The notes beneath the pieces are model-generated. The model saw only the letters and a list, made by a program, of their open reading frames with translations. It did no database searches and was not told where the DNA came from. The position numbers and the translations under genes were made by a program. Shown piece by piece: positions 10,818 to 20,360 of a stretch of DNA of 64,000 nt; within the stretch, counting starts at the first letter, position 1; every line of letters begins with the position of its first letter. This DNA comes from Kitasatospora kifunensis (GTDB lineage: Bacteria; Actinomycetota; Actinomycetes; Streptomycetales; Streptomycetaceae). The DNA lies in assembly GCF_014203855.1 (NCBI RefSeq), contig NZ_JACHJV010000001.1, positions 1-64,000 on the forward strand, in the 5' to 3' direction.

Positions 10818-13800
10818 TCACGGGCCGATGTGCTGGTAGGAGGCCCAGAGGTCCGGACGGTCGGGGGTGCGGGCGCGCGCCGCGCGGACGGCGGCGTCCA
10901 GCGCGTGGGCCGGGCTGTGCTCGGTGACCGCCAGCAGCTCCCGGTAGAAGGCGACGGCGATCCGCCCCGCCTCGTCGTCGCGGACCGGCCACAACGTGCC
11001 GATCACGTCGCGGTACCCGGCCAGGTGCAGCGCACCGGCCATGTGCAGCGACTCGTCCGCCAGCGCCGGTGCGCCCAAGGCCGTGCCGCAGCCGGACAGG
11101 TAGGCCAGCTCGGCTGCCGGAAGCGACAGGCGGTCCACGGTCGCCGGGGACAGCAGTGTGCCGTCTCCGAGCACGAGGCCGCCCTCCAGGGTGGGGCGCG
11201 GGCTCTGCAGCGGCGCGTGGGCATGCCCGGCGAAGTGCAGCCAGGGGTGCTCGGCCATCGCCGCCACCAGGGTGCTCCGGTTGGCCTGTTCGGAGATCAG
11301 CGTCCGTCCCGCGCGGACCTCGTCCCTGATGTCCTCGGCCTCCTCGACGGCCAGCGGCAGGTACCGGGCCTGTCCGGGCGCGCCCGGCGCCGCGACGGCC
11401 AGCACGCTCGGCGGGGCAGGCGGCGTCGGACGCCACCGGGCGTGCCGCAGCGAGCGCAAGGTCGGGGAGTACGAGGAGACGACACGGTCCAGCACGCTGT
11501 CGCCCGAGGCGGGTTGCGCACCGGTGAACCGTCCGGCCGCGTGCAGCGGCAGGAAGGCGGCCGCGCCGGAGGGCACCCACCAGAGCCGGGGCCGGTCGGC
11601 CGGCGAGGCGGGCGGCCCGTGGTGGCCGAGCGCGCGCAGGACCGGCTCGGCGTGGGTCTGCCAGAGTTCGGTGAGCAGCTCCCGGACCTCGTCGGTGGCC
11701 CGATCGCGGTCCATCTCCCGGCGGCCCAGCGCGGTGAGCGCCTCGACCAGTCGGCGCAGCCACTGCTGGGTCTGTTCAAGGGTCGCGGCCGGCAGCGGCA
11801 CGGCGTCGATGCCCTGCGGTGTGACCAGCACGGCGTGCGACCGCCGCTGGTGCAGCGTGACGGCCACCAGGGGTCCACGATCGGCGAGTTGGCGCAGCTG
11901 GTCGCCGGTGGGCGGCGTCAGGAAGTCCTCGAATCCGGGCAGTGTGCGCACGGCCGCCAGCTCCGACTCCCAGGCGGCGGCCGCCCGGTGGCGCCGCTCG
12001 GACCTGCCCGGCTGTCCCGGCCTGTCCTGCTCGCTGTCCTGCGCGCTGTCCTGTGTGCTGTCCAGCGCGGCCCTGGCCGCCTCGAACCCGCTTGCGGCAT
12101 CGGGGAATTCGCGGCGCAGACTGCCGAGGTCGGTCATCGCGTCGAGCCGGACGGCCGACAGCAGGCCGCGGGCGGACTCCCACAGGGTCAGCGCCTGCTC
12201 GGGGGTCTCTCCCGCCAGCAGAGCCGCCGCGCAGGACGCGTCTGCCAGTCCGGCGGTGTACTGCGCCGTCAACCGCTCCCGGTCGGTGGAGTCGAGCCGG
12301 GCCGACACCAGGCCGCCGGCGGCCCGCACGGCCGCGGCGAGCACCGGCGCGATGGCCGGCCAGTCGTCCAACTGTTCGGCGGCCCAGGCAAGGTGCCGCA
12401 CATGGTGGACCAGGGTCAGCGGGGAGACGCCCGGCTGCCTGGTGAGCCGATCGGAGGTGTCCAGGGCGATGGCCCAGGCCGCGGCCCGTTCCTCCCCGCT
12501 GGAGTTCACCGCCCGCAGGGCTGCCGCCTGCGCGATCATCTCCAGGCGCGCGCCGCCGAGATGTCCCAGGAGGTGGGGCGGTATGTCGGTGCGGGTACCA
12601 CCCTGGGCGTACCAGTCCGCCAGGCCGACCGACTCCATGATGTCCTCGACCGACCGCTGCTCGCCCTTCTCCACGGCGTCGGCCCAGGCGCGGCTCTGCT
12701 CCGCTCGCCCGCGCAGGTCTTCGGCCACCTCCCGCACCACGGGATCGTCGCTGGTGCGGGCGATCTCCTCGATGCGTGCCAGGTACTCCTCCGCTGCCCT
12801 GCGCATCATGTCCGGCCGCTGGTCGTCGGCCGCCTGCGCGTACGTGATGGCATGGGTGCTGTTGGCCTCCTGGAAGGCGGACATCGCAAGACTCCAGCGG
12901 TTCATCCGGTCGGCGAGCGGGTCGGCTCCCGCTGCGGTGGGCACCGGCGTCGGCGGGCTCGCCATCAGCAGCGCCTCCAGCCGGGCGTTGCGGTCACCGG
13001 TGAGCTGGTACCGGGTTTCGAGCAGTTCCTTGAGACCGGCACGGGCCTTGAGGAGGGCTTCGGCGCGCTCCACCGCGTCGGACGGCGAGTCGGTGGCGTC
13101 GGGAAGTCCGCTCCCGGTGATCACGGCCCGGAACACTTCGGCCGGTTCGTCGAGCGCCGCCAAGGCGCCCTGGCGCCGCGCGCGGAGCAACTGGGCGGCG
13201 CCGAGCAGCTGGCCCGCCCGCGCTCGCGCCGCGCTGCCGTGCGGCGCGAGGCGGTAGGCGTCGGCCGCGACGGTGATCAGTTGGCCGAGCAGGCTCTCGT
13301 CGTCGTTGCGCAGGACGAGGTACTCCAGCTTGATCGCGAGTTCGCTCCAGGCGGCCGCTTCGTCCCGGTCGGACCCGCGGTGCTGTTCGGCGTTCAGCCG
13401 TCCGTACCGCAGCAGTTCGGCACAGAGCCCGTTGTCCGTCGGATCGGTGCACAGCAGGTTGAACACCGCGGCCGGATGGGTGTTGAGCAGCAGGGCGCGA
13501 TCCGGATCGTCGTCGACCAGCACGGCCAGCGCGCGACGGCCGACCTCCACGGCACGCAGCGCGTCCGCCGCGGGCGGTGCGGACAGCGGGTTCCGGTCCA
13601 TGAGCCTCGCGGTGAGGTGAATCTGGAGCACGGTGAGGAACTGGCTCTCGAACGGGTGACCGGCCGGGAGCGCTGCGACGGCCTGCTCCAGCAGCCGTAC
13701 CGCCGGCTCGCAGGACATGCGGCCGGCTTCGACGGCGGCTGTGCCCAGGCCGCTGGCCGCCTGTACCTGCGCAAATGGTCTGAGCCAGTGGCCTTCGGGC

Positions 13801-14351
13801 AGTAACGAAACGGCCCGCGAGGCGAGTTCGATCACCGCTGGCGTGTTCCGCTGCTGCGCGCGGGCGAGGGATCGGGCCTGCGCGTGGGCCACGACAGCCT
13901 GGAGCTCCTGGTCACCGGCCGTCCAGCCGAGGCCGCCCCGGATGAACTCCGCCGCCCATCGGAGTGCCTGCTCGTGATCCCCGGCCAGGCCGGCGAGCCC
14001 GTCCGCCGTGAACTGCTCGCGCCCGGCCGAGCGCAGCGGCTCGGGCAGCAGCGCCGGGGCACAGCGCGAGGTCACCTCCAACCAGGTCGCCGCGAACCGC
14101 AGCTCCTGCGGATCCCCGCTGTGCAGACCTCGGCACCAGGCGAGCAGGCCCAGCAGTTGCACGTTCAGCGTGCCGCTCATGCGGCCGGCCGCACTGTCGG
14201 CCAGCAGCGCGGCGCGGGCCGCGTCCGTCCGCTCGTCGAACAGCACCTCCGCTCGCGCCCCCGCCGATTCACTGCCTGCGAACCTGAGCAGTTGCCAGCC
14301 GAACTCCCGCTGCGGGCTGGGGAGGTCTTCGCCGAACCAGTCTGCTGTCAT
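10818..14351 (-). CDS. CHAT-domain protease with helical repeats (TPR-like)
   Basis: This is a 1177-aa protein. Residues from about 100 to 850 are alpha-helical and repeat-like (many A/L/W/E-rich pairs such as DRALLLNTHPAAVFNLL), consistent with TPR-type repeats. The C-terminal 300 aa are a CHAT caspase-like domain with WWVPSGAAAFLPLHAAGRF, HFAGHAHAPL (catalytic His about 1043), GGLVLGDG, and YLSGCGTALG (catalytic Cys about 1088), then GYRDVIGTLWPV. Both catalytic residues are intact. CHAT proteases act in regulated proteolysis and in several bacterial immune systems (for example gRAMP/TPR-CHAT). The start is uncertain: ATG 14351 is chosen and 14369 is equally possible; neither has a strong ribosome site. 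It leads an operon with two unknown genes. Confidence 0.88.
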   Translation of the reverse strand: MTADWFGEDLPSPQREFGWQLLRFAGSESAGARAEVLFDERTDAARAALLADSAAGRMSGTLNVQLLGLLAWCRGLHSGDPQELRFAATWLEVTSRCAPALLPEPLRSAGREQFTADGLAGLAGDHEQALRWAAEFIRGGLGWTAGDQELQAVVAHAQARSLARAQQRNTPAVIELASRAVSLLPEGHWLRPFAQVQAASGLGTAAVEAGRMSCEPAVRLLEQAVAALPAGHPFESQFLTVLQIHLTARLMDRNPLSAPPAADALRAVEVGRRALAVLVDDDPDRALLLNTHPAAVFNLLCTDPTDNGLCAELLRYGRLNAEQHRGSDRDEAAAWSELAIKLEYLVLRNDDESLLGQLITVAADAYRLAPHGSAARARAGQLLGAAQLLRARRQGALAALDEPAEVFRAVITGSGLPDATDSPSDAVERAEALLKARAGLKELLETRYQLTGDRNARLEALLMASPPTPVPTAAGADPLADRMNRWSLAMSAFQEANSTHAITYAQAADDQRPDMMRRAAEEYLARIEEIARTSDDPVVREVAEDLRGRAEQSRAWADAVEKGEQRSVEDIMESVGLADWYAQGGTRTDIPPHLLGHLGGARLEMIAQAAALRAVNSSGEERAAAWAIALDTSDRLTRQPGVSPLTLVHHVRHLAWAAEQLDDWPAIAPVLAAAVRAAGGLVSARLDSTDRERLTAQYTAGLADASCAAALLAGETPEQALTLWESARGLLSAVRLDAMTDLGSLRREFPDAASGFEAARAALDSTQDSAQDSEQDRPGQPGRSERRHRAAAAWESELAAVRTLPGFEDFLTPPTGDQLRQLADRGPLVAVTLHQRRSHAVLVTPQGIDAVPLPAATLEQTQQWLRRLVEALTALGRREMDRDRATDEVRELLTELWQTHAEPVLRALGHHGPPASPADRPRLWWVPSGAAAFLPLHAAGRFTGAQPASGDSVLDRVVSSYSPTLRSLRHARWRPTPPAPPSVLAVAAPGAPGQARYLPLAVEEAEDIRDEVRAGRTLISEQANRSTLVAAMAEHPWLHFAGHAHAPLQSPRPTLEGGLVLGDGTLLSPATVDRLSLPAAELAYLSGCGTALGAPALADESLHMAGALHLAGYRDVIGTLWPVRDDEAGRIAVAFYRELLAVTEHSPAHALDAAVRAARARTPDRPDLWASYQHIGP

Positions 14352-14807
14352 GGGTAGATGATGGACCATCAGTGACTGCGCCGGACCCGACTCCGGGTGA
14401 CCGCCCGGAGCCGCCGTTGACGTCCGCGCTTCACGCGTGGTGTCCGAAGTCCGGCAGGCCGCGCTGGACCGCCGTCCGGCCAAGCCTCGGCCGCCGCGCC
14501 CGTCCCCGCACCGGGTGGCCGGTGGGGTCGTCCTCGCCGGCTCTCCGGGGATGGGCAGGACGTCGTCCAGGGCTCGCGGCGCCGTGCGCACCGGCCGCCC
14601 GATCACCCCGTCCCCGGCGTTGCCCGTCGGCGCGAAGCCGCAGCCCGGACACCCTGGCCGCACGCCCGTTCGGGTGGCCTCCTACTATCGTTTCGCACTC
14701 TTCGACGGACGCTGACGCCCCTTGGCTGTGCCCGTCGCCCGACGCCCCACACGACACGACGACGTTCACCGCCCGGCGGTGAGGTCGTGCATCGAGGAGG
14801 AACGTTC
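14352..14807. other. 456-bp intergenic region, divergent promoters
   Basis: No convincing gene was found. The short frames on both strands have poor codon patterns. TACTAT near 14682-14687 is a possible -10 for the plus-strand gene. The ribosome site GAGGAGG lies just before 14808. Confidence 0.5.
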
Positions 14808-16352
14808 ATGTACGCCCGGAGGATCGGCGCGGTCGCCGCCACGGCAGTGGCGGTGGTGGCTGCCCGCGACCTCATCCAGAAGAGGCACGCACTGCTCCGG
14901 AACTTCCCGGTGATCGGGCACGCCCGGTACCTGTTGGAGACGATCGGGCCGGAGCTGCGGCAGTACATCGTGACCTCCAACGAGGAGGAGCGCCCGTTCA
15001 GTCGTGACCAGCGCACCTGGATCTACGCGTCGGCGAAGGAGGAGAACAACTACTTCGGGTTCGGAACCGAGGTCGACGTCGAGCACGTGCAGGGCCACGC
15101 CTACCTGAAGCAGCGCACGTTCGCCGGCGCTCTGCCCGACGCGCACGACCCGCAGGCGCCACTGCCCTCGGCCAAGGTGCTGGGCGGGCCGCGCGGACGC
15201 GCCAAGGCGTTCCGGCCGGCGAGCGTGGTGAACATCTCGGCGATGAGCTTCGGCTCGCTCTCCGGCGCGGCCATCACGGCGCTCAACAAGGGCGCGGCGC
15301 TGGCGGGCACGATGCACAACACGGGTGAGGGCGGCCTCTCGCCGTACCACCGCAACGGCGGCGACCTGATCCTCCAGATCGGTACGTCGTACTTCGGCTG
15401 CCGCAACGAGGACGGCACCTTCAGCCTCGACAAGCTCAAGGACGTCGTCGCCGGCGCCCCGGTCAAGGCGATCGAGATCAAGCTCTCCCAGGGCGCCAAG
15501 CCGGGCCTGGGCGGGATGCTGCCGGGCGCGAAGGTAACCGAGGAGATCGCCGAGATCCGCGGCATACCGGTCGGCAAGGACTGCGCCTCCCCCTCGCGGC
15601 ACACCGCGTTCAGCGACGTGGACTCGCTGCTCGACTTCGTCGAGCTGCTCGCCACCGAGACCGGCCTGCCGGTCGGGATCAAGAGCGCGGTCGGGGAGAT
15701 GGGCTTCTGGCAGGAGCTGGCCACGCTGATGGCGCGCGGTGACCGCGGAGTCGACTTCGTGACCATCGACGGCGGCGAGGGCGGCACGGGTGCGGCGCCG
15801 CGGATGTTCGCCGACTCGGTCTCGCTGCCGTTCCGGATGGGCTTCTCCCGGGTCTACGGCACCTTCGCCGAGCTGGGGCTGACCGACCAGCTGACCTTCA
15901 TCGGCTCGGGCAAGCTCGGCCTGCCCGAGAACGCCGCGGTCGCCTTCGCCCTGGGCGCCGACATGATCAACGTCGCCCGTGAGGCGATGCTGTCCATCGG
16001 CTGCATCCAGGCGCAGAAGTGCCACACCGACAAGTGCCCCACCGGCATCGCCACCCAGAACCAGTGGCTGGCCCGCGGTCTCGACCCGGCCTCGAAGTCC
16101 ACCCGGGCCGCCGTCTACCTGCGCACCCTGCGCAGGGAGCTGATCAAGGTCTCCTCGGCCGTCGGCGTCGCCCACCCGACGCTCATCACGGCCAACGACA
16201 TCGAGATCATGAACGGCGACTACGAGGCCCGCTCCCTGGCCGGCGTCTACGGCTACAAGGACGGCTGGGGCGAGCTCGGCCCGCACCTCGCCGAGGAGAT
16301 CACCGCACTGCTCACCGCCAAGCCGACCCCCGTCCAGGACCCGGCCCTGTGA
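14808..16352 (+). CDS. FMN-binding glutamate-synthase-like protein (GltS domain)
   Basis: The 514-aa protein has one N-terminal membrane helix (RIGAVAATAVAVVAARD) and then the FMN/iron-sulfur synthase domain of glutamate synthase: VVNISAMSFGSLSGAAI, HNTGEGGLSPYH, IEIKLSQGAKPGLGG and TIDGGEGGTGAAP. CIQAQKCHTDKC (Cys399, 405, 410) gives the C-x5-C-x4-C ligands of a 3Fe-4S cluster. There is no amidotransferase domain, so it is the stand-alone GltB2-type family whose exact reaction is not settled. The start ATG 14808 has GAGGAGG upstream. It is monocistronic, ended by a strong hairpin. Confidence 0.92.
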   Translation: MYARRIGAVAATAVAVVAARDLIQKRHALLRNFPVIGHARYLLETIGPELRQYIVTSNEEERPFSRDQRTWIYASAKEENNYFGFGTEVDVEHVQGHAYLKQRTFAGALPDAHDPQAPLPSAKVLGGPRGRAKAFRPASVVNISAMSFGSLSGAAITALNKGAALAGTMHNTGEGGLSPYHRNGGDLILQIGTSYFGCRNEDGTFSLDKLKDVVAGAPVKAIEIKLSQGAKPGLGGMLPGAKVTEEIAEIRGIPVGKDCASPSRHTAFSDVDSLLDFVELLATETGLPVGIKSAVGEMGFWQELATLMARGDRGVDFVTIDGGEGGTGAAPRMFADSVSLPFRMGFSRVYGTFAELGLTDQLTFIGSGKLGLPENAAVAFALGADMINVAREAMLSIGCIQAQKCHTDKCPTGIATQNQWLARGLDPASKSTRAAVYLRTLRRELIKVSSAVGVAHPTLITANDIEIMNGDYEARSLAGVYGYKDGWGELGPHLAEEITALLTAKPTPVQDPAL

Positions 16353-16372
16353 CGCGCCACCAGTGACTGACA

Positions 16373-16408
16373 CCGCGCCCGTGCTCCCAGCTCGGAGCAC
16401 GGGCGCGG
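16373..16408. terminator. hairpin terminator
   Basis: Perfect 15-bp stem (CCGCGCCCGTGCTCC) with a 6-nt loop, 20 nt after the GltS-like gene. Confidence 0.85.
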
Positions 16409-16481
16409 CACCGGCCGCGGTCTCCCCGACCCACTCACCTGCCCTCACCCCACGACCGATCCATGCCGAGGCGATCACCGT

Positions 16482-17288
16482 ATGACCGAAGAAGTGCGAT
16501 TCAAGAGCGTCGTCGGCCCCGAACTGGCCGGGTCGATCGACCTGCCGGAAGGCGAGGTCCGGGGCTGGGGCATCTTCGTCCACGGATTCACCCTCGGCAA
16601 GAACTCACCGGCCGCCTCGCGGGTCAGCAAGCAGCTGGCACGCGAGGGGATCGGAATGCTGCGCTACGACAACCTCGGGATCGGGGACTCCGAGGGCGAC
16701 TGGGGGGACGGCTCCTTCACCATCAAGGTCCAGGACACCGTCCGTGCGGCAGCTCTGATGGCGGAGCGAGGGACTCCGGCGGACCTGCTGGTGGGGCACT
16801 CGTGGGGAGGTGCCGCCGCCATCGCCGCAGCGGCCGAGGCGACCGGCGTCCGCGCGGTCGCCACGATCGGCGCACCCGCCGACCCCAGCCACGTCGAACG
16901 GCAGTACGACGAGGTCATGGACCGGGTGCTCAGCGAGGGGTCGCACGAGTGGTTCGTCGGCGGGCGGACCCTGGTCCTCAAGCGCGCCTTCGTCGACGAC
17001 GTCCACCAGGCTCGCCTGCGGGACCGGATACGCGAGTTGCGCCTGCCGCTACTGGTCATGCATTCGCCCACCGACACCACCGTCGACATCGCCAACGCCG
17101 GGGAGATCTTCAGCGAGGCACGACACCCGCGAAGCTTCGTCTCGCTCGAAGGCGCGGACCATCTGCTGACCGCACGAGGACAGGCGCAGCGAGCCGCGCA
17201 CATCATCAGCGCCTGGGCCGACCAGTACATCCACGGGTCACGGCCCGGCGGAAAGGACACCGGTCAGCAGAGTCAGACACACGGCTGA
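16482..17288 (+). CDS. alpha/beta hydrolase
   Basis: The 268-aa enzyme has the alpha/beta hydrolase signature: HGFTLGKNS oxyanion region, YDNLGIGDSEG, nucleophile elbow GHSWGGA (Ser107), Asp in HSPTDTTVD and His in EGADHLLT. It resembles the hydrolase domain found alone or fused to OsmC-like proteins in bacteria. There is no signal peptide. A GAGG ribosome site lies about 9 nt before ATG 16482. It is convergent with the AlkB-like gene, with only 18 nt between stops. Substrate unknown. Confidence 0.88.
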   Translation: MTEEVRFKSVVGPELAGSIDLPEGEVRGWGIFVHGFTLGKNSPAASRVSKQLAREGIGMLRYDNLGIGDSEGDWGDGSFTIKVQDTVRAAALMAERGTPADLLVGHSWGGAAAIAAAAEATGVRAVATIGAPADPSHVERQYDEVMDRVLSEGSHEWFVGGRTLVLKRAFVDDVHQARLRDRIRELRLPLLVMHSPTDTTVDIANAGEIFSEARHPRSFVSLEGADHLLTARGQAQRAAHIISAWADQYIHGSRPGGKDTGQQSQTHG

Positions 17289-17306
17289 TCCCGCATCGGC
17301 GGCGCC

Positions 17307-17846
17307 TCAGGCCTGGACAGCCTGCGGGCCGAAGTGGCGGAAGGTGAGACTGATACGGCAGCCGGCCGAGCTCTCGCGGGGAACGGCGTGGGTCCAGCCA
17401 CGCTGGGTCACCTCGGTCATGAGCAGCAACGAGCCGTGCTCAAGGGCGAGTTGCTCACGGTGGGTCCGGTCGAGACTGCGGAAGGCCAGTCGGCGCGTCG
17501 CACCGAGGGAGACGATCGCGATCGCGCTGCCCGGGACCAGGCCGCCGTAGGAGTCCTGGTGGAAGCCCATGGTGTTGCTGCCGTCCTCGTACAGGTTCGC
17601 CAGGCAGTTGTTGAAGGGATGCCCGGCGTGTGCACCAGCGATGGCGGCGATCGCAGCGATCCGCGGGGGCATGGGGACGGCGTCGTAGTACTGGCCTGAG
17701 TAGTCGTACGGCAGGCCGAAACTGGCCGTCCGCCGCGCTCGCATGCGTTCGTCCCAGCTGACCTCGGCCAGCAGGAAGGCCAGGTCGGCATCGGGATCGG
17801 CCAGTGCGCACGGGTGGTGGCGGATGTCGAGGGGCGGTGGTGCCAT
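17307..17846 (-). CDS. AlkB-like Fe(II)/2-oxoglutarate dioxygenase
   Basis: The 179-aa protein carries the AlkB core: NLYEDGSNTMGFHQD (metal-binding H-x-D), a second His in WTHAVP, and the 2-oxoglutarate Arg in RISLTFRHF. AlkB proteins oxidatively remove alkyl groups from nucleic-acid bases. The length is near the minimum for the family and lacks an extra nucleotide-recognition insert. It is transcribed divergently from the NTF2-fold gene. The leader contains two inverted repeats that may be control sites. Confidence 0.87.
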   Translation of the reverse strand: MAPPPLDIRHHPCALADPDADLAFLLAEVSWDERMRARRTASFGLPYDYSGQYYDAVPMPPRIAAIAAIAGAHAGHPFNNCLANLYEDGSNTMGFHQDSYGGLVPGSAIAIVSLGATRRLAFRSLDRTHREQLALEHGSLLLMTEVTQRGWTHAVPRESSAGCRISLTFRHFGPQAVQA

Positions 17847-17858
17847 CGGCTCTCCCGG

Positions 17859-17912
17859 GGACCCACCAGGTGAGCCATGGTGGGTCCATCGTCGATGTTC
17901 TTATCCGATAAG
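17859..17912. promoter_or_regulatory. two inverted repeats in the alkB-like promoter region
   Basis: GGACCCACCA (17859-17868) pairs with TGGTGGGTCC (17878-17887), and CTTATC c GATAAG (17900-17912) is a second palindrome. They lie within 70 bp of the AlkB-like start, in the 149-bp divergent intergenic region. Confidence 0.45.
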
Positions 17913-17995
17913 GGCTTTGTTGTAGCAGATCACGGATGCCAAGCGCTCAGGGTTTCAACGGCCCACCGGCACGCCCGCCGGGCTAACGTCGGTCC

Positions 17996-18388
17996 ATGGC
18001 CACCATCCCCGCAGACCGTACGGACCCGGACGTAGCCCTCGTGCTGGCCTGCTACGAGGCCTATGCCCGCGGTGACATCGACGCCGCCGTCGCTGCGCTG
18101 CACCCGGACGTCGAATGGATCGAGCCCGAGGAGTTTCCCGGCGGCGGCCGGCGCACCGGCCCGGCCGCCGTCGCGCAGTACCTGCGCGACTCCCACGCCC
18201 TCTGGCGCGAGCTGACCTCCGAGCCGACCCCGTACCGTCGGGGCGAGGAGATCGTGATCGTCCACCGCATCCACGGTCGCCTGGCGGACGGCACACCCCA
18301 CGAGATGACGGCCGCCGACGTCTTCACCCTGCGGCACGGCCGGGTCGTCCGGATGCACGCCTACGCCGACCCGGCGGACGTTCTGTAG
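17996..18388 (+). CDS. SnoaL-like / NTF2-fold protein
   Basis: The 130-aa single-domain protein has the NTF2/ketosteroid-isomerase pattern: ACYEAYARGDIDAAVAALHPDVEWIEP, GPAAVAQYLR and ADVFTLRHGRVVRMHAYAD. Members can be isomerases, cyclases or binding proteins, and the sequence does not decide which. Divergent from the AlkB-like gene. Confidence 0.85.
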   Translation: MATIPADRTDPDVALVLACYEAYARGDIDAAVAALHPDVEWIEPEEFPGGGRRTGPAAVAQYLRDSHALWRELTSEPTPYRRGEEIVIVHRIHGRLADGTPHEMTAADVFTLRHGRVVRMHAYADPADVL

Positions 18389-18565
18389 CCCAGCCCCGCG
18401 CAACACCGGGTAGGGGCGCCGGGTGACGGCCGCAAGCACTTCCGGGGCAGTGCGGCGTTCCCCCGGGATGCCCCCGGCGCCCTTCCCCCGGGCGCGCCCC
18501 CGACGCCAGCATGGGCGTACAGCGCGGGGCGGACGAAAGCGTGGACGAGGGCGCGGAGGCGGCGT

Positions 18566-20299
18566 ATGGACCGGCGGCACGGCGAGAGCGAGCGCTCGCC
18601 CGAGCCCGCGCGCACCACGCCCCTGCGGCGCCCCGCCTCCCCTGTCCCCCGCCCGGCCCGCAGCACACCCAACGCCCCGCCGAGGACCTCCGCCCAGCTT
18701 GGGGCAATCCAGATCAGGGCGATCCAGCGCACGGCGGGCAACAGGGCGGCTTCCCTGGCCATCCAGCGGGCGAGGGACGCGAGCACCAGCACGCCCGCCG
18801 CCGAGCAGGCAGACCGGTCCGAACAGCAGGGCCAGGGTGACCGGGGCGCGGCGCTGATCGATCGGCTGAGCCGGTCGATCGAGGGGCAGGTGGTCATGGC
18901 GAAGATGAAGGCGAACGTGTGGGCGCCGGGCACCTGGTTGCCGGAGCAGTGGATGCCGGAGGGCACGGCGCGGCTGAAGCGCACGCTGGCGCGGCGGGTG
19001 GTCCGCGGCGAGGTCTTCGGTGAGCAGGACCTGGCGGACATCCGGGCGCTGTCGGAGCTCAATCCCCGCTGGCTGTCCGAGGTGGGTATCGGCCCCCTGC
19101 GGGAAGCCGAGCAGTATGCCGCGGGCGGCGACTACAAGGACTGGCTGAGGCTCGCCCCGGGCAAGCGCCTGCTCGTCTCGACGCTCTCCTTCCGCGCGCA
19201 CGGGCCGGGCCAACGCGGGCCGGACGAGCCCCCGCCGATCGGGCCTGACTACACGCTGGGCCGGTTCATGACCACCCAGGGCATCAGCGCCTCGCCGCAG
19301 GAGAAGCAGACCCTGCGGGGCGAGCGCGACGCGCAGATCCGGCAGACCGCGCTCGACACCCTGGATCCGGACGGGCTCGCGCCCGAACGCCGGCACGCCA
19401 GTGCCGACCAGCCCGAGGTCACCCGGCACGCGGCGAAGGACCAGAACGCCCGCGAGGTCCTCACCGCCGTCCTGCTCGTCCTGCAGCACGGGCTGAAGAC
19501 CTACGACCCGCAGCAGCGCGCGCACGTGGACTACCGCGAGGGCGACGTCATCCGGGCCCTGGCCCACGGCGGGCGGGTCAACATCCGCATCCCGGCACTG
19601 CGTCAGGGCGAGTCGCGCACGGCGCTGACCGATTTCCTGGGCGTCACCGACCAGGGCAAGCGCGAGGACTTCGTCGACAAACGTGGATTCGCCACGCACC
19701 GCACCGCCATCGGGAAGAACAAGGGGGACCAGCGGGGCACGTTCAAAGAGGAGGGCGGCGCCCTCGCCTCCCTGACGAACGTGCTCACCCCGTCCGCATC
19801 CGCCATCGGGCCCGAGCGTCCGCAGTTGATGGGCGTGGACATCTCCGGCGGCGGTTTCGGCTCGAAGGACTGGAACGGCGACGTGGTGCTGCCGAACGGG
19901 TCGTACGGCCACATGCTGCTGGTCTTCACCGCGCCGACCGCGGACAAGGACGGCTCCCTGCTGGTCGGCATCGAGACGATCAAGCCCCATGCCGCCAGCC
20001 CGGTCGGCTACCAGCACGACTTCAGGTCCACCGAGGCCACCGCCAACCCGGAGTCCGTCCTGCACGGCCACAAGGGCGACAAGATCGGCACCGGCGGCCT
20101 GAAGCGCAACGAGCGCCTGGTGGACCTGAGCGAGCTGGGGGCCGCGCAGGGCAGCGGGGACTGGCGCGCGTTCCTGGACCAGATCAAACGCGGCTGGCTC
20201 ACCGAACTGGAAGGAGCCCAGCAGGACCCCGACCGTCGACGCGCGCTGTACGGGCAACTCGTCGGCCCGCGCCAGCAATTCCACGGGCAGACAGAGTGA
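18566..20299 (+). CDS. putative contractile-injection-system cargo/effector
   Basis: This 577-aa protein has a disordered Pro/Arg/Ser N-terminus that contains IQIRAIQRTAGNRAASLAIQR at about residues 48-68. This closely matches the LQRxAGNxAVxxLLQR motif found at the N-terminus of DUF4157-linked proteins and cargo of extracellular contractile injection systems. The rest (about residues 90-577) is folded, mixed alpha/beta, with GVDISGGGFGSKDW and NGSYGHMLLVFTAP, and matches no toxin family I know. The start ATG 18566 has GGAGG 6 nt upstream. No tail, sheath or spike genes occur nearby, so it would be an orphan cargo gene. The motif is clear; the effector role is inference. Confidence 0.65.
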   Translation: MDRRHGESERSPEPARTTPLRRPASPVPRPARSTPNAPPRTSAQLGAIQIRAIQRTAGNRAASLAIQRARDASTSTPAAEQADRSEQQGQGDRGAALIDRLSRSIEGQVVMAKMKANVWAPGTWLPEQWMPEGTARLKRTLARRVVRGEVFGEQDLADIRALSELNPRWLSEVGIGPLREAEQYAAGGDYKDWLRLAPGKRLLVSTLSFRAHGPGQRGPDEPPPIGPDYTLGRFMTTQGISASPQEKQTLRGERDAQIRQTALDTLDPDGLAPERRHASADQPEVTRHAAKDQNAREVLTAVLLVLQHGLKTYDPQQRAHVDYREGDVIRALAHGGRVNIRIPALRQGESRTALTDFLGVTDQGKREDFVDKRGFATHRTAIGKNKGDQRGTFKEEGGALASLTNVLTPSASAIGPERPQLMGVDISGGGFGSKDWNGDVVLPNGSYGHMLLVFTAPTADKDGSLLVGIETIKPHAASPVGYQHDFRSTEATANPESVLHGHKGDKIGTGGLKRNERLVDLSELGAAQGSGDWRAFLDQIKRGWLTELEGAQQDPDRRRALYGQLVGPRQQFHGQTE

Positions 20300-20315
20300 C
20301 CCGGCCCAGGACGCC

Positions 20316-20350
20316 CGCGTCCGGGGCTGGGTCACCCAGCCCCGGACGCG
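20316..20350. terminator. very strong hairpin, bidirectional terminator
   Basis: Perfect 16-bp stem (CGCGTCCGGGGCTGGG) with a 3-nt loop, placed between the convergent cargo-like and MFS genes. Confidence 0.88.
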
Positions 20351-20360
20351 GAGACGGAAG

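Noticed and set aside
10312-11763. A 483-aa minus-strand frame
   Set aside because: Its upstream two thirds run antiparallel in phase to the CHAT gene with Arg/Pro-rich shadow composition. Only the last 144 codons, with their own ribosome site, are real.
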